Positions 1 to 12,700 of a DNA stretch of 64,000 nucleotides are shown piece after piece. Positions within the stretch are counted from its first letter, which is position 1; the number at the start of each line of letters is the position of its first letter. A program made the position numbers and the translations under genes. The notes under the pieces are model-generated. The model saw nothing but the letters and a program-made list of their open reading frames with translations, had not been told where the DNA came from and made no database searches. This DNA comes from Semisulcospira habei (lineage: Eukaryota > Mollusca > Gastropoda > Semisulcospiridae), in NCBI GenBank assembly GCA_036245525.1, contig BTPG01000003.1:160379532-160443531 (forward strand), in the 5' to 3' direction.

Positions 1-361
1 ACACAGTGCACCCGAAGCACAATCCTTGAAAAACACACACAGGCACATAAATCCAAGCACACAAGACTGAAGGAACACAGTAATCCACAAAAAGTAGTCC
101 AGTGAAAAACCATTAGCAACGGTCTGTGGAGCGAAAGGCTAACATGTCTGAACTTTAGAGCTAAGTACAAACGACTGATTTGTGATTGGGACACGTAGTG
201 GGTGCCCAGATAGACTGGGACGGGAGGCTACTCTCAGCCCTAATGAGGGTTCCCCGAGTGCCTCCCAGGTTGTGAAGGAACACAACAAGTTCTTAGGCTA
301 AAATTGGGTAAGTAGTTGACACTTCCAGACAGTAATGTCATCGGTAATGTTTTTTAGGAAA
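1..361 (-). mobile_element. Terminal fragment of an upstream DIRS-type retrotransposon
   Basis: Positions 215-346 match the right-hand inverted terminal repeat (ITR) of the other DIRS copies (pattern gggaggctactc ... gtaatgtcatcggtaatg) in the same orientation as the ITR at 5926-6041. Positions 1-214 resemble the sequence just inside that ITR elsewhere. The repeat ends at about 361 and is followed at once by the internal sequence of copy A. Most of this upstream copy lies outside the window. Confidence 0.7.
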
Positions 362-465
362 TAAATAGCGAAGAGGAGGGTGCTGCCCCTATTGCCTACC
401 CCAGCGGTAACTCTTAGTCAAGGCCCCTGAGGCGCAAACTCCCGACGATTTCAGCTAAGAGTTAC

Positions 466-870
466 CTATGGCGCCATCGGCACCGGGAGGGAGTGTTGCG
501 CCGCAGCGATGTCCCCCACTAGCGCCAGGTTTGCTTGTTGGCCAGAGAGGTCTCGGAAGCAGAACTGTGCAAAGGTAGATTCTGTCCGCCAGGCCACAGC
601 TGCCACAATGTCCTTGACAGCACAGTTGCAGCCGAAGGCGACACTGGCTGCAACGGCTCTGACCTCATGCGCCCTTATCTGTAGCCTCATAGCACTCCAC
701 AGGGAGAGGTCTTCATATGCGGAACGTATGACTCCGCGGAGCCAGGCGGATATAGTCTGGGTGGAGATGTCTTCCCGGCCCGGTGTTAAGGGCAGGAATA
801 GGCGAGAAGGTCCCCTCCCAACACTTGGGATCCAAAGGACCAAAAGCTCACGAGTATTTTTAAGGACCAA
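466..870 (-). pseudogene. DIRS copy A tyrosine recombinase, C-terminal fragment
   Basis: The reading frame contains RAHEVRAVAASVAF, the H-x-x-R box of tyrosine recombinases, and the downstream DIVAAVAW segment. Where other copies have a tyrosine in ARFYL, this copy has AQFCF, so the nucleophile is replaced by cysteine. The domain that should carry the first catalytic arginine is absent. Confidence 0.8.
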
Positions 871-891
871 TCCAACATGGTACGACCTGGG

Positions 892-1308
892 TTAGCACAG
901 CTCCTTAAAAACCGGCCAGGTTGTCGAACGCGAAGCGAAATGCCGCGGTCTCTGCACCACACAAACATGTGATAAAGAAGGATACAGAGCAAAGCCGAGT
1001 GAGCCCCCCCTCCCCCCCCCCCCCTGCTTTTGGATGTAGGATACAACTGTCGTGTTGTTGGAGAGAATCAGAACCTCCTGATGTCTGAGGTGAGTCTCCC
1101 ATGCGACGAGAGCAAGCCACACCGCCTTCAATTCCAACCAGTTGATATGTCGCCTGAAAAGGTCCGTCGGCCACTGGCCGGCTACAGTGCAGAAGTCCGG
1201 GAGGAGGTGAGCGCTCCACCCAAGAGGCTCGCGTCCGAGCAGAGTGACAGGCGGGGGAGGGGGGAGGATAGGGGAACTCCTGTAACAAGCCACACTGGGT
1301 CCATCCAT
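892..1308 (-). pseudogene. DIRS copy A RNase H domain
   Basis: The frame reads NWLELKAVWLALVAW followed by LILSNNTTVVSYIQKQ, the DIRS-type RNase H motifs. In the second motif the usual aspartate (LSDN) is asparagine. A run of C on the plus strand (1005-1024) disrupts the frame after the motif. Confidence 0.75.
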
Positions 1309-1404
1309 CTCTCAGGCATCAGAACTGTTCACCCAAAAAAAATCTGAAAACGGCGATTTTGAAGAATTGTAGAGTTATTTAAAGCCATTTCCAAGTCAAA
1401 AGTG

Positions 1405-2112
1405 GGCCTCACCATTCACAAACAGAAAACAAAGACAATGAGGCTGAACACAACCAGGGAAGAACCAGTCTTGCTTGCTGGCACCCCGTTGGAGGAGGTG
1501 GAGTCCTTCACCTATCTCGGGAGCATCATAGACAAAAAAGGCGGCACTGATGCAGATGTCAGAGCACGAATCGGTAAAGCCAGAGCAGCCTTTCTCCAGT
1601 TGAAAAAAGTGTGGAGTTCCAAAGAGCTGTCACAACACACCAAAGTCCGGATTTTCAACTCCAATGTAAAAGCAGTTCTCCTATATGGAGCAGAGACATG
1701 GAGATTGACAAAAACCACAGTCAACAGAGTACAGACCTTCATGAACAGTTGCCTTAGAAGAATTTTGAAAATCCACTGGCCAGAGAAGATCAGCAACGTC
1801 AGACTCTGGGAGAGAACAGAGCAGATAACAGCAGAGAATGAAATTGGGCGAAGAAGATGGGGATGGATCGGTCACAGTCTGAGAAAGCCAGCTTCCAGTA
1901 TCACTAGGCAGGCATTGTCATGGAACCCCCAGGGAAAGAGGAAAAGAGGTAGGCCGAGAAACTCCTGGCGTCGAGACCTCCAAGCAGACATCAAGAGACT
2001 GGGAACCACCTGGAGTAGAATCGAAGGAAAAGCACAGGACAGGAGTTGCTGGAGGTCTCTCGTCGACGGCCTATACCCGGGTAGGGGTGACAGGCATAAG
2101 TAAGTAAGTAAG
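1405..2112 (+). mobile_element. RTE LINE, 5'-truncated, inserted in DIRS copy A
   Basis: This is the C-terminal RT region of the RTE family seen complete near 50 kb: open frame 1402-2103, from GLTIHKQKTKTMRLN to the ending DGLYPGRGDRHK. It is followed by a (TAAG)n tail. A 13-bp target-site duplication caagtcaaaagtg occurs at 1392-1404 and 2113-2125, defining the insertion exactly. Confidence 0.95.
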
Positions 2113-2339
2113 CAAGTCAAAAGTGTTATTAAACAGGGGCCAGGAAAATCTGAAAATCGCCGAAAATCGGACAGTTCTGATGCCTGATCTCTAGAGATGC
2201 GGGCGGACTAGCCGTGACACGGGAACCAAAGCCGCAAGGTCATCCGAGAACGGGAGCCAATGAAGCAAGAGATGTAGCTGGAGAGGTCGTGAGTAGAGCC
2301 GGCCGAGAGGCAAAAGGTCTGCCATGGCGCTGATGAGCC

Positions 2340-3205
2340 CTAGGAGTTGAAGCCAAACTCTGGCCAGTCCAGACCAAAAAGGTGACTGCCAAGCGTGTAA
2401 TATGCAAAGAAGTACCCAACGGAGAAAGAAACACGCTTAGAAAAGACTGCAGGACTGGCCAGGACTGCATCGGAGTGGGACACTTGCAGGGCTAGTCCCG
2501 CCAACTTCTGGACACGCGCCGCGGGTAGCCTCACTGTGTTGAGGTCTGTCAAGAACTCCATGCCGAGATGTGTAAATCAGAGGGAGGGCGTGAGGTCCGA
2601 TTTTCTCAAGTTAACCGGGAAGCCAAGTTGTTGCAGAAGGGCGAGTAAGGCGTCCCTGTCGCTCAGCAGAGCGGCCGCATCCTGGTTCCGGAGAAACAGG
2701 TTGTCAAGATAGTTGGAGGTCGGACTCGAAGCCGACCGCCGGGCTCTGGAACCGCCCCTCGATAGGCGAAGCGCAGGTACCTCCAAGCTGCGGGATGCAT
2801 GACCACATGTAGGTATGCGTCGGATAAGTCGAGGCTGATGGCGAAATCCATGGGCTGGATCACCGCTCTCAAGGCTCTGGTGGTTTCCATCCGAAAGGTT
2901 GGGGCGGTAATGAACTTGTTCAGCGCCAATAGATCTATGACTGGTCGCCAACCGCCGTCCAGCTTTGGCACCACAAAGAGACAACTGTAGAAGCCCATCG
3001 AGTCGGAATGCGTGACCACTTCAGTGGCGGCCTTCAGAAGCAGCGAGTCCACCTCTCCTTGCAGAGATTGAGCCTTGACCGGGTCGCCCGGAATCTGGGT
3101 CCACAGAGGGAAGCGCCGTAGTGGAGGGACCGAAAGGAGATCTGTAGACCCTCGGTGATGGTAGACAGGATCATGGGTCGTCCAAGAACAGTGCGTGCCA
3201 CACAT
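2340..3205 (-). pseudogene. DIRS copy A reverse transcriptase
   Basis: Across shifted frames the RT motifs are readable: VVPKLDGGWRPVIDL (fingers), ISLDLSDAYLHVVMHP (first catalytic aspartates) and SNYLDNLFLRNQ, where the YLDD box has lost its second aspartate. The thumb-like part MEFLTDLNTVRLPAARVQKL follows. Frameshifts at about 2760 and 2560 separate the pieces. Confidence 0.85.
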
Positions 3206-5683
3206 CGCTGTGTAGCATCAGTCTCCCGCCAGTGGTGGGCGAGGGCAAAACGGGCGGAGAGACAGTGAGCCCCACCCCACCCGGGTCTCCAGGCAGTCTG
3301 GGGCCAGGCGGGGGCAAGGGCCAGGTCCGGGAAGGAGCGGAAGCGACCGGCTGGGAAGGAGCGGGAGCGACCGACCGCGTGGGGGCGAGCAGAGTCACGG
3401 AAACCTCTGGAAGGACGGGGAAAGGGTCTGTACGTCCGCAGGGCGCGACACACGGCCTTGCGGGCAGTGTGAAAGCGAGTGGAAGTTGGACCCGCGGGAC
3501 TGGGCCATAGGTCCTTGTTGGCTTCTTTAACCGACTGCCAGGTAGGGCCGAAGAGGAGAGAGCCTCCGAGCGGAGCCTGACGCAACTGGGACTTCAGTAA
3601 CACGGGGATCTGTGGGCAGCCAGCAAGAACGTCACGCCGCATCAGGTAGCAGTTGGCTGATGAAGCCATGGCGTTGACCGAAGAATGGTAAGCCGCCCGA
3701 TTAGCCACGACCGCCAAGGAGTGTACCGCGTGAAGCTGGGGAGAGGAATCCAGGTCCCATGTGTCCTCCAGTCGTCTGAAAATGGCCTGTGTATTCAAGT
3801 CGAGGAACCCAGCACAGGCCAGGGAGTTGCGGATCAGGGTGGCTGTCTTGTCCAAACCACGAGGCATCCGAAGCTGTAACGCACCGCCGGCTTGCGTTTC
3901 TGCCCCGACGTCGATCGGAGGGAGGGGGCAGGTGAAGGATTGGGAGTGTCCGGCATACCAGTGTTGGCGGAACTTGATGTCAATTCCAGCTGGCCATTTG
4001 TTGTCAGCGAAGAAGCCCGAGCCCGTCCTAGGTCCCTGCTGCTGAGCGGAGAACACGTCCGAAAGGTCCTGGAAGCCGGGTGGTTGAGGTAGTGACTTTA
4101 ATCGCTTGGCCTGATGCGGAGCATCCACCCAAGCAGAGGTCTTTCTCTTGAGAGGTGGAGCTTGGGGGCAAACCTCTGGAGGAAGAATTTCCAAGATGAG
4201 GAGAGCAGCTTCTTCCAAGGAGCGTAGTCTCCACCCATGGCGGATCAGAGGCGGACGAAGCCGACAGGCTACGCAGCGAACGAGGTGAGTTGAGTGGAGA
4301 AAGGCGCCCGTCAGTCTGAACCAATGCTGACATAGAGTCCTCGGGATGAAGACTGAGAGCGTCCTCCGTCGCTTTAACAGGTGTGTATCTGTAGGGACTT
4401 TGACAAAGTTTGGAATGATGAGGACTGCCATGCCGGTGAGTATCCGGCCTAAAGACGGGTGAACGGCTGTAAGAACAGCAGTCGCGATCTTTTGTATGTC
4501 TCGTCGAGCGTCCCCGTGACTCAAAAGGGTCGGAAGGATCCCGCCACTGATGGCAGGGTTGATCGGAGAGGTCTGGCGGAATACAAGCGCGGATGGAAGA
4601 CGCCGCAAAGTCTGGAGACCGCCATAGCAATCTGTCACGCTCCACAGAGTGGATGTGCACCAACAGAGTATCATGCTCCGCAGAGCAGTCAGGCCCGGTT
4701 CGCCGGCCCCACTCCTCCAATCGTGTACGCTCTGCAGAGCTGGAGGGGCCGGTACATCTTCTACGCTCCGCATAGTGGGAGGGCCTAGTAACATGAGCAT
4801 ACTTCGCCGATCGTGAGTGCTCCGCAGAGCTGGGACAACTAGCACGTTGTGTCTCCATTTAACGTAAACTCTCACCAGATCTGCTGTGGCCATAACACAG
4901 TGTACGCTCCGCAGAGCGGGATGACCTGGTATCACTATGACTCGCCGCACGATGTTCGCGTTCCGCAGAGCGGGTAGGCCCAGCACACAGTACATTCACA
5001 TAACCTTTACGCTCCGCAGAGCGAGTGGGCCCAGAACCACGCGTACGTTCCGCAGAGCGGGATGAGCGTGTCCGACGTTTACACGTCTCATAATAGTTTG
5101 ACCGAGACTGGCTTACCTGCACCTCCAAATGAGGGGACAAGGTCGTAGTGTGTCGGACTACTTGGCGGGAAGCCCTCTGCTGTTGTCGACCCCTGTCCAC
5201 AGATCGCGTGGGCACGGACTGTAACTGATGCTCCGCAGAGCTGGAGGGTTGTAACTGTAAGTCACACTCCGCAGAGCGGGTGGATGTGGTCTCGGTAACA
5301 CTGTGATGACCACTTGGCACAGCCGAACCAGTGGAACGTCTGCGTCCCTCCCTCAGCGTGGGCAGTGCCTGGGAAGGCAAAGGCAGTAATGGAGGAGCCA
5401 TAGGCGACACTGGAGGATGGGGTGGACCCGTCGACCCGCTAGGACGCTCACGCCGGTAAAAGCTCCACAGCTGCGACCAACGTTCCTCCTCCCAAGGAGT
5501 GCACGTAACACAAGTCCGTTCAGAGGAACAACCCGAACACGGCAGGCATAAGACGTGTGTATCACTTGGCCACTGAAAGTTGCTGCACTTGGTGCAAGTC
5601 CTTAACTGCATACTGTAACATAAAGCAGAACGTGAAAGACAACCAAACGCGGCACCAATGCCGCGTAATAGACGATCGGTCAA
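3034..5683 (-). pseudogene. DIRS copy A gag-like protein with RSAER repeats
   Basis: The start near 5683 is followed by a cysteine cluster (CTKCSNFQWPSDTH then CLPCSGC) shared with copies C and D. After it comes a low-complexity stretch (about 5290 to 4620) where RSAER or SSAEH recurs at least ten times, encoded by repeats of gctccgcagagcgg. One stop near 4859 and a frame change near 4200 interrupt it. The C-terminal part, with LQLRMPRGLDKTATLIRNSL, continues to about 3300. DIRS first ORFs are usually called gag-like; the exact role is not shown here. Confidence 0.75.
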
Positions 5684-6342
5684 TGTCCGTTGGGACCGAA
5701 TCCCAAGTCGAATTCAATGCCACAGAAAACGCCAGAGCCAAAAGTTGAATCGCACCGGCTGTGGGCATTAACCGAGCCCTTACCTCGACATAGCGTAGGA
5801 AAATATGACCAAAATCCAAGAGAAATTAAGTAGAATCCGGAAAAAATGTGAGGAGACTGAAACCAGTACAACCGTTGAACCAGAAGCTAAGAGTAAGACT
5901 GATGGGAAGGCACCACGTCATGAGGAGGGGAGGCTACTCAGGGGACAGGGAGAGTTACTTCCCTGGTTGTGTAGCAACGCACAACAAACATTTAGGCTGA
6001 AATCAATAAGCTAAGGGTATCTTCCTAACAGTAATGCCATCTTCGTGCTAAGCAGGAATTTTGTGCTAAGCATTTCGTGTTAATTAGGAACAAGAGGGCT
6101 GTCTGCTGGGAATTCAAAAATGTTTCGTGTTAACTGGACTCCACTGTAGTCTGAAATGTCAGTTTGTGGGCTCTGGAAATGAGAAAACTATGGGGACGGC
6201 CTAATAATGTATCCCTTTCATATTTTCAGGCAGCTGTATGCACTCTCCTCAATGAGTCATTTTGACAGTGGAAATGACAAGACTATTACTAGATTCCCTT
6301 CCGCTGCCTGAGCCAACTGTAAACATTTTCTTCCATGTTCAC

Positions 6343-6419
6343 CTTTCTCCAAGTGTATCCTCCATCGGACGTGATGAAGACATCGGGGTCCGTGGTCTGC
6401 AGGTTTTTGGCTGCGTGCG
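6343..6419 (-). CDS. SORT1: Sortilin exon M (last visible exon)
   Basis: The exon has 77 bp, acceptor tttcag, chosen donor gtgaac after AGAAAG. It reads AHAAKNLQTTDPDVFITSDG then GYTWRK, with the Asp box TSDGGYTW matching sortilin DVYISDDGGYSW. Reading past the donor soon meets a stop and does not match the family, so the donor is preferred. The rest of the gene must lie beyond DIRS copy A, left of position 1. Confidence 0.93.
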
Positions 6420-9400
6420 CTGAAACACGACAAGGAGTAGTCAGGAAATATGTGAATCAACACAGAGTTATTTCTCTGTTCAATGCATCATTCTAGATTT
6501 AACCACCTAATGCATGCAGCCATCAGTACCGTTCACATTACCTGGTTGACTTTATTAGTTCACACAAATAGTGGATGCAAATGGCACAAATTTATGCCAG
6601 CAAGGGGAATAGATTCTCATGAGCCCCTGCATTTGCAGGGGCTCATGAAAATCTATGCTTTTTGCAGATGCACTGGGCTGGACAGGTGACTGAATGAGAA
6701 ATGGGAGTAACAAGCTGTGCAGGACAGTGTTCTTGTTTCCACCAAGAAAGGTGACAAACAAATAAATGAAAAAGCTTGTAACATTTTGCAAAGTTTTTGA
6801 CATCACTAGAACCAGATTCCCAATGAAGGAAATGTTCTGGCACCATCTGCCTGCATTGCGATGAATGTAAACCCTTACCATTTACAAGAATTATGCCAAT
6901 GGCATCCTCTGTGGCCAGTGGAGGGAAGGCCTTGACCCCGCGATGAATACTGTAGATATTGTGGATCTGAAGTGAGCATTTCTGTGGAGGAAAACAAGAG
7001 CTAGATGAGTCACGACAAATCAAGGGTTGTACCAGAGTAGCATGGTAGAGGAGGCGCCAAGCTAGTCTGGCACTACCCTGAAAATATAATAACGGACTCA
7101 TTTCCCTCACCTGGCACACTGTCTTCATTGCCACCTCTCTGCGAAAAGTTGCATAACTATGTCTATACACAGGTGTCAGTCCAAAAACTTAAAATGACTG
7201 AAAAAAATCTGCAGGCTAGCCATGTCCATAAAGGCTCGGGGACAATTAGCATTTCATACTCATGTGTCAGAAAACAGGTTATCTGTTCAGCTGCAGATGA
7301 GTTAACCACAGATGCATCACTAAATCTGACGATGTGATTGTGGCTGATGCATGCCACCAAAAGGCACAGATTCATGTGAGCCACTGCAGCTGCAGGGACT
7401 CACAGAAATCTGTGCCTTTTGCAGATAGAACAAGCTGGCTGATGAACTATATCTGCTTGAACCAAACAGGTAAAATTTAGCTTTTGAGAAAGTCTGAACC
7501 ACACTCTAAGGTTGAAGACTGTCAGCCACGTCTTAAACAGATGTTAAAGAGTTAAAGCTTGACCACACTTTATGCACACAGATTAAAGTCAAGCAATTAA
7601 AGTCAAATACCATACTAACGTTTACGAGACATGCTGGCCTGAGATTCTAGAGCCATTTAGCTTTTTAAAATCACAGACCAGATCATTGTGTCTCAGGTAA
7701 CCACTGACCACATTAACAAAATGTTTCACTACAATGAGTATTTGAATGTTTTGTGAAAAGGAGTACGTGGAAAAGAAATGAAGTTTCTTCTTTCCTAAAA
7801 ACACAATCAACGCATACCTCAGTATCATCTTTGCATGCCATGCCCTCCGGTTTAGCAAGGGGTTGCCAATCCCCACCCACGTTAAAGGTGATAACGCTAT
7901 GGATACTGTTGTCTTCGCTCAGCTGGCTGGCAATGTACGTGCCTCGCATCGAGGGCACCTGCAAAAAGAATTAGATAGCATCTGTGTTGGTATCGTGGTT
8001 TGTATCCCGTTTGAAAAGTGGAGTGGAAAACATGTCTAAATGAACATTCACATAAAATGCAAGTGAATAAAAGTATAGTAAAAAGCAACAAACACAGCAT
8101 AGTCAAACATGCCGAGGCCACCACCTGTATAAGCAGACCCCCATATTTTTGGTCCCACAGTCATCTTGTCCTACACAGATGACCCCGAGTTAAGAGCCCA
8201 CCTAAGGTGACCACTTTTTGATGGCCGTTTGAGTGGTCACACAGGTTTCAACGTCTGTACTCAAAACCGTTCCACTGACACTCACGTTCCCACTCTCTAC
8301 ATCATGATCCTCAACAAACGTGTCACTAACAGTAACTGATAACTGATACTAAACAACTAGAGATCTGAGGTTTTAACATGGTTTGGATAACCCATTACAT
8401 AGTGAAGCTGATTTTTTAAAAAAAATTGCTTATTGTCCTATAAAGGCTACATTACAGATTACAAACATTTTTATTTCAAGCAACAGCGTTTCAGGATGAA
8501 AAGGGTTAACCCCTCGACTGCCTGGAGAAAATGAACATGTTCCAACTGCAAGAGACATAGACCCTAATGAGACCCAGTAACTACAGGGGCACATGAATCT
8601 ATATGCCTCTTGCCGAATCCACTTTTAATCCACGTTCCTGGGCAGCTGGGGCTCTCTAGCGATGAGTTAACGAAGATTTCAGGAACGCAATCTGCGTCCA
8701 CTTACAGCAAAAGGTTTAAATAAACAGCAATATACAGCCGCTTACAGCCTACAAAAAGGGCTGGAGAGTGATAGAGAATGTCCCCTAGCACTGCGCAAGG
8801 GGGAATGAACACTTTGAACGTTCACAGACAGGCACCACTGCCCAACAGGCACCCATCCCTACTGTTTATAACCAATGCTCTTGCTCCATACACCTGCTGG
8901 ATCTTTTACCTTGTAGAAATCAGTGATACTGTTGAAGTTAGGGTACAGATGTCGCTGAAGAGACTCGGAGAAAAAAATGCCCTTGCTGGAGGATGTGTAC
9001 AGTGTGCCGTGGCCCGTGTCTGTGAACAGAATTAAACTGGTCATGAACCATGGTATGGTACAACAGGAGACCTACTGACCACAATATTTTAACATAACAG
9101 TGCAGTGCATGCACACTGGTCACAAAAAAACAGCCCGCCTGGAAAGAGAACAGGGGTACTTCAGTTAACTGAAAAGAACATGAGAATAAAGCACTTGTAC
9201 TGTCTAGTTGTTTAAAAAAAAAAAAAAGTATTTTTCTCTAAAAGGTATACTTTCCGATGGCATTACTATGTAGAAGATACACTTAGCTTAACGATTTCAG
9301 TCAAAGAATCTGTTGTGTATACATACACAACCAGGGAGGCGACTCTAGGGTGCCGTTACCAAGACACAATGAGTAGCCTCCCTTCCCTCCCCATCTGGGT

Positions 9401-9725
9401 ACGAGTGCAGTTGTGCCACGCCAGTCGAACGCTATAGCGCTCCGGCAGCAAGCAGGGTAGGCGGGAGGGCCATCCAAGTAATGCCATCGGTAAGTATTTT
9501 TCGAAAAAATACCTTTTAGAGAAATATATATTTGTTTCCTCAAAATACATTACCGATGGCATTATTATGTAGAAGAATAGCGAAAAGGAGGAGGGTGCCG
9601 CCCGCAAGGTCCCGCCACTGCTTGTGCTTAGCAATCGCGACCAGGAGCAACCTCCCGACGATTTCAGCTATGAGGACCAAGGGCGCCTGAGGCGCCGGGA
9701 GGGAGAGTTGTGCCTCAGAGAAGGT

Positions 9726-9756
<31 letters not shown>

Positions 9757-12700
9757 AGGGCCAAGAGACTCGCTGGCCCTGGAGGTCCACGAGGTAGAAC
9801 CGGGCGAGGAACTGCCCGTCACCGAAGGTGGCTACAATGTCCAGTACGGCGCAGTCCGAACGAACGAGCCGCTCGTGGAGACGACCTGGACCTTGCGCGC
9901 TGAGAAAACCGCCCTGAAGCCTATGCCGGGGCGAGCTGCCCGCACGCAGAGCAGGGGACCCAGGGCAGGGCAGCCAACCGGAGAGCATCTGTGCTGAAAA
10001 AAACGCCCCTGCCAGGGGAAGGGCAGGAAGAGCGGATCTGGCCAATCTGGAAGGCTTCGCCCAGCGCAAGGGGACTCACAGCACCCGGACAGAGTCCTGA
10101 CGGCGGGAGTCCCGGGTCCAGGCAGGGCCCCCAAGTGGCGCAGGGCCATCCTGGGGCCCTGGCCGAGGGGAGCCGAACTGCGCCAAGGAGCGGGGCTCGA
10201 AAGGAGGCGCACGGAACCATTGGCCCAGTCCTGTAGAGCAGGCCGGGTCCACTGAGAGTGCGTGCAGAACGCTGACTGCAGTGGTGCCAGAATAGCGAAA
10301 AGGAGGAGGGTGCTGCCCGCTAGGTCCCGCCACTGCTCGTGCTTAGCAATGGCGACCAGGAGCAACCTCCTGACGATTTCAGCTAAGCAGACCAACGGCG
10401 CCTCTGGCGCCGGGAGGGAGAGTTGTGCCGCAGAGAAGGTCCTCACCAGGGCCAGGAGACCCGCTGGCCCTGGAGGTCCCTGAGGTAGAACCGGCAAGGA
10501 AATGCCCGTCACCGAAGGCGGCTACAATGTCTCATATGGCGCAGTTCAAACAAACGTGCCGCTTGTGGAGACCGCCCGGACCTTGCGCATGGAAAAAAAA
10601 ACGCCCTGAAGCGAGTGTCTGTGCCGGAAAAAAAAAAAAAAAGCCCCTGCCAGGTTAAGGGCAGGAAGAGCGGATCCGGCCAATCCGCTGCGAGCGCGTG
10701 CTGGCTCTGGACGCTGTAGCGTGAGCCAGCGAGAAGCTTGTCTTCCTGGTTACGTCTGCCCGGCCGGTCAAGGCGGGGCATGTAAGGAGACGCACGGAGC
10801 CATCGGTGCTGTCCTGTAGGACAGGCCATGTCCACCGCGCGTGCAAGCAGCCCATGACTCTGGACACTGTAGCACGAGCCAGCCAGGGGCAGGTCTACCT
10901 GGTCACATCCACCCAGCCGGCCAAGGTGGGGCAGGTAAAGAGACGCACGGAGCCATCGGACCGGTCCTGTAGGACAGGCTGGGTCCGCCGCGAGCGCGCG
11001 CAGCGCACTGGCTCTGGACGCTGAAGTGCGAGTGGCACACTGGCTCTGGACGCTGAAGTGCAAGCCAGTGAGAAGCCGGTATAACTGGTTACGTCCGCCC
11101 GGCCGGTCAAGGCAGGGCGTGTAAAGAGACGCATGGAGCCATCAGTTCTGTCCTGTAGGACAGGTCGGGCCCGCCGCGCGCGAGCAGCCCGTGACTCTGG
11201 ATGCTGTAGCGTCAGCCAGCCAAGGGCAGGCCTACCTGGTCATGTCCACCCGGCTGGCCAAGGCGGGGCTCGATAGGGGACACATGGGACCAATGGCCCT
11301 GTCCTGTAGACAGGCCGGAGCCACTGAGAGCGCGAGCAGCGCGCTGAGCCTGGATGCTGTAGCGCCAGTAAAGGGGCAGGACCTCCAGGATACATCCGCC
11401 CAGCAGGGGCTCAGTAGATGTATGGAACCAAAGGCCCTGTCTGTAGACAGGCCAAAACCACTGAGAGGGCGCGAATCGCGCTGACTCTGGATGCTGTAGC
11501 GCCAGCCAGCAGCAGGCCCTCCTGGCTACGTCCGCCCAGCAGGGCGTGGGAAGGGGCGCACGGAACCAACAGCTCTGTCCTGTAGACAGGCCGGATCCAT
11601 GGAGAGTGTGTGCATCTTGCTGACTCTGGATGTCAAACAAGCGTCAGAAGAAAGCCGACCACTGGATACGTCCACCACGCTGGCCAAAGCGGGGCTCAAT
11701 GGGGTGCGCGGGACCAACAAACCTGTGCGGAGGACAGGGTGGATCAACCGAGAACGCACGCCGCTCGCTGACAGTGGGCGCCGTAACAACCGCCAGGTGA
11801 GAAGAAGTGCCGCTCTGGGGACGGGGAAAGGAGGTTCCGCCAGAGTTGCTACCGCATCGAGCGGGGGACGGGCAAGGGAGAGGGCCTGTGGCGAGGCTGA
11901 GGAGAATGGTGGTCCAGCGCCGGTTCCAGCTGAACGGTGTGATGAGGAGAAGGATCCCATCCTCACGCGTGGGCCAAGGTAAGACCGTGAGCACCAATCT
12001 ATCCGAACCAACGAGATGCAAACAGGCCGCGCATGGGGGTCCCCCAGCGCGCACCAACAGACGGAAGACCTCGGGCCGAAGGGGAGAGCCCGGAACTGAA
12101 AGGCCATCCCGCAAGAGGTGAAGTACAGGATCCACCGAGAGGCTGGTAGAACGGAGACGCGAAGGAAGGCTCCTACCAGAAAGAGGCTGACGGCAAGGTT
12201 CCTGGGGCGCAAGGCAGCCTTCAGGGCCCACGCTGTCTCCATCTGCTATGGGGGAGCGGAGAAGAACTGTGGAGTGCGTACCGGAGGAAGAAGGGCACTA
12301 CCGGAAGCCCAGCTCCGGCACCAGGAAGAGGCGGAATCAGAAGGCCCGGGGAACATGCCGCGCGACCCAGGCCGTCGCAGACCGAGGAGCAACCAGCAGG
12401 GCAAATGGCGCCGAAGGCCACTGAACGCAGCCGCGGCAAGGGCCTGGGTGGTAAGCAAGGGAAGCTGCTCGGGAGGCCGTGCCTGCCAAGGCGTGGAGGA
12501 CATGCCAAGGAGGGCGCTCCAGGAACTCCTCCAGGTATGGTGCACGGCCTGGGTCGGCAAAACCCGTGCTGGCCCGGGAGACAAGGACCAAGGTTGCCGT
12601 GTAGAAGAGCCCGAAGGTGGATGCAAGGCGGGAGGGCTTGGACGCGGCGTGTCCCGAATGAGAACGGAGTCCGTCCTCTTCCTCAGCGGAGATGGAGGGC

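Larger units (their letters stand above)
361..6041 (-). mobile_element. DIRS-type YR retrotransposon, copy A (decayed)
   Basis: On the minus strand the order is gag-like, reverse transcriptase, RNase H, tyrosine recombinase, as in DIRS1-like elements. The right ITR is at 5926-6041, truncated where it reaches ttcgtgct. The expected inverted left ITR and internal complementary region are missing; a right-type ITR is fused here instead. An RTE LINE fragment (1405-2112) is inserted. The RT catalytic box reads YLDN instead of YLDD and the recombinase N-terminus is lost, so the copy is dead. Confidence 0.85.

Noticed and set aside
509..895. Plus-strand ORFs across the DIRS copies
   Set aside because: They are antisense to the RT, RNase H and recombinase motifs on the minus strand and show no domain.
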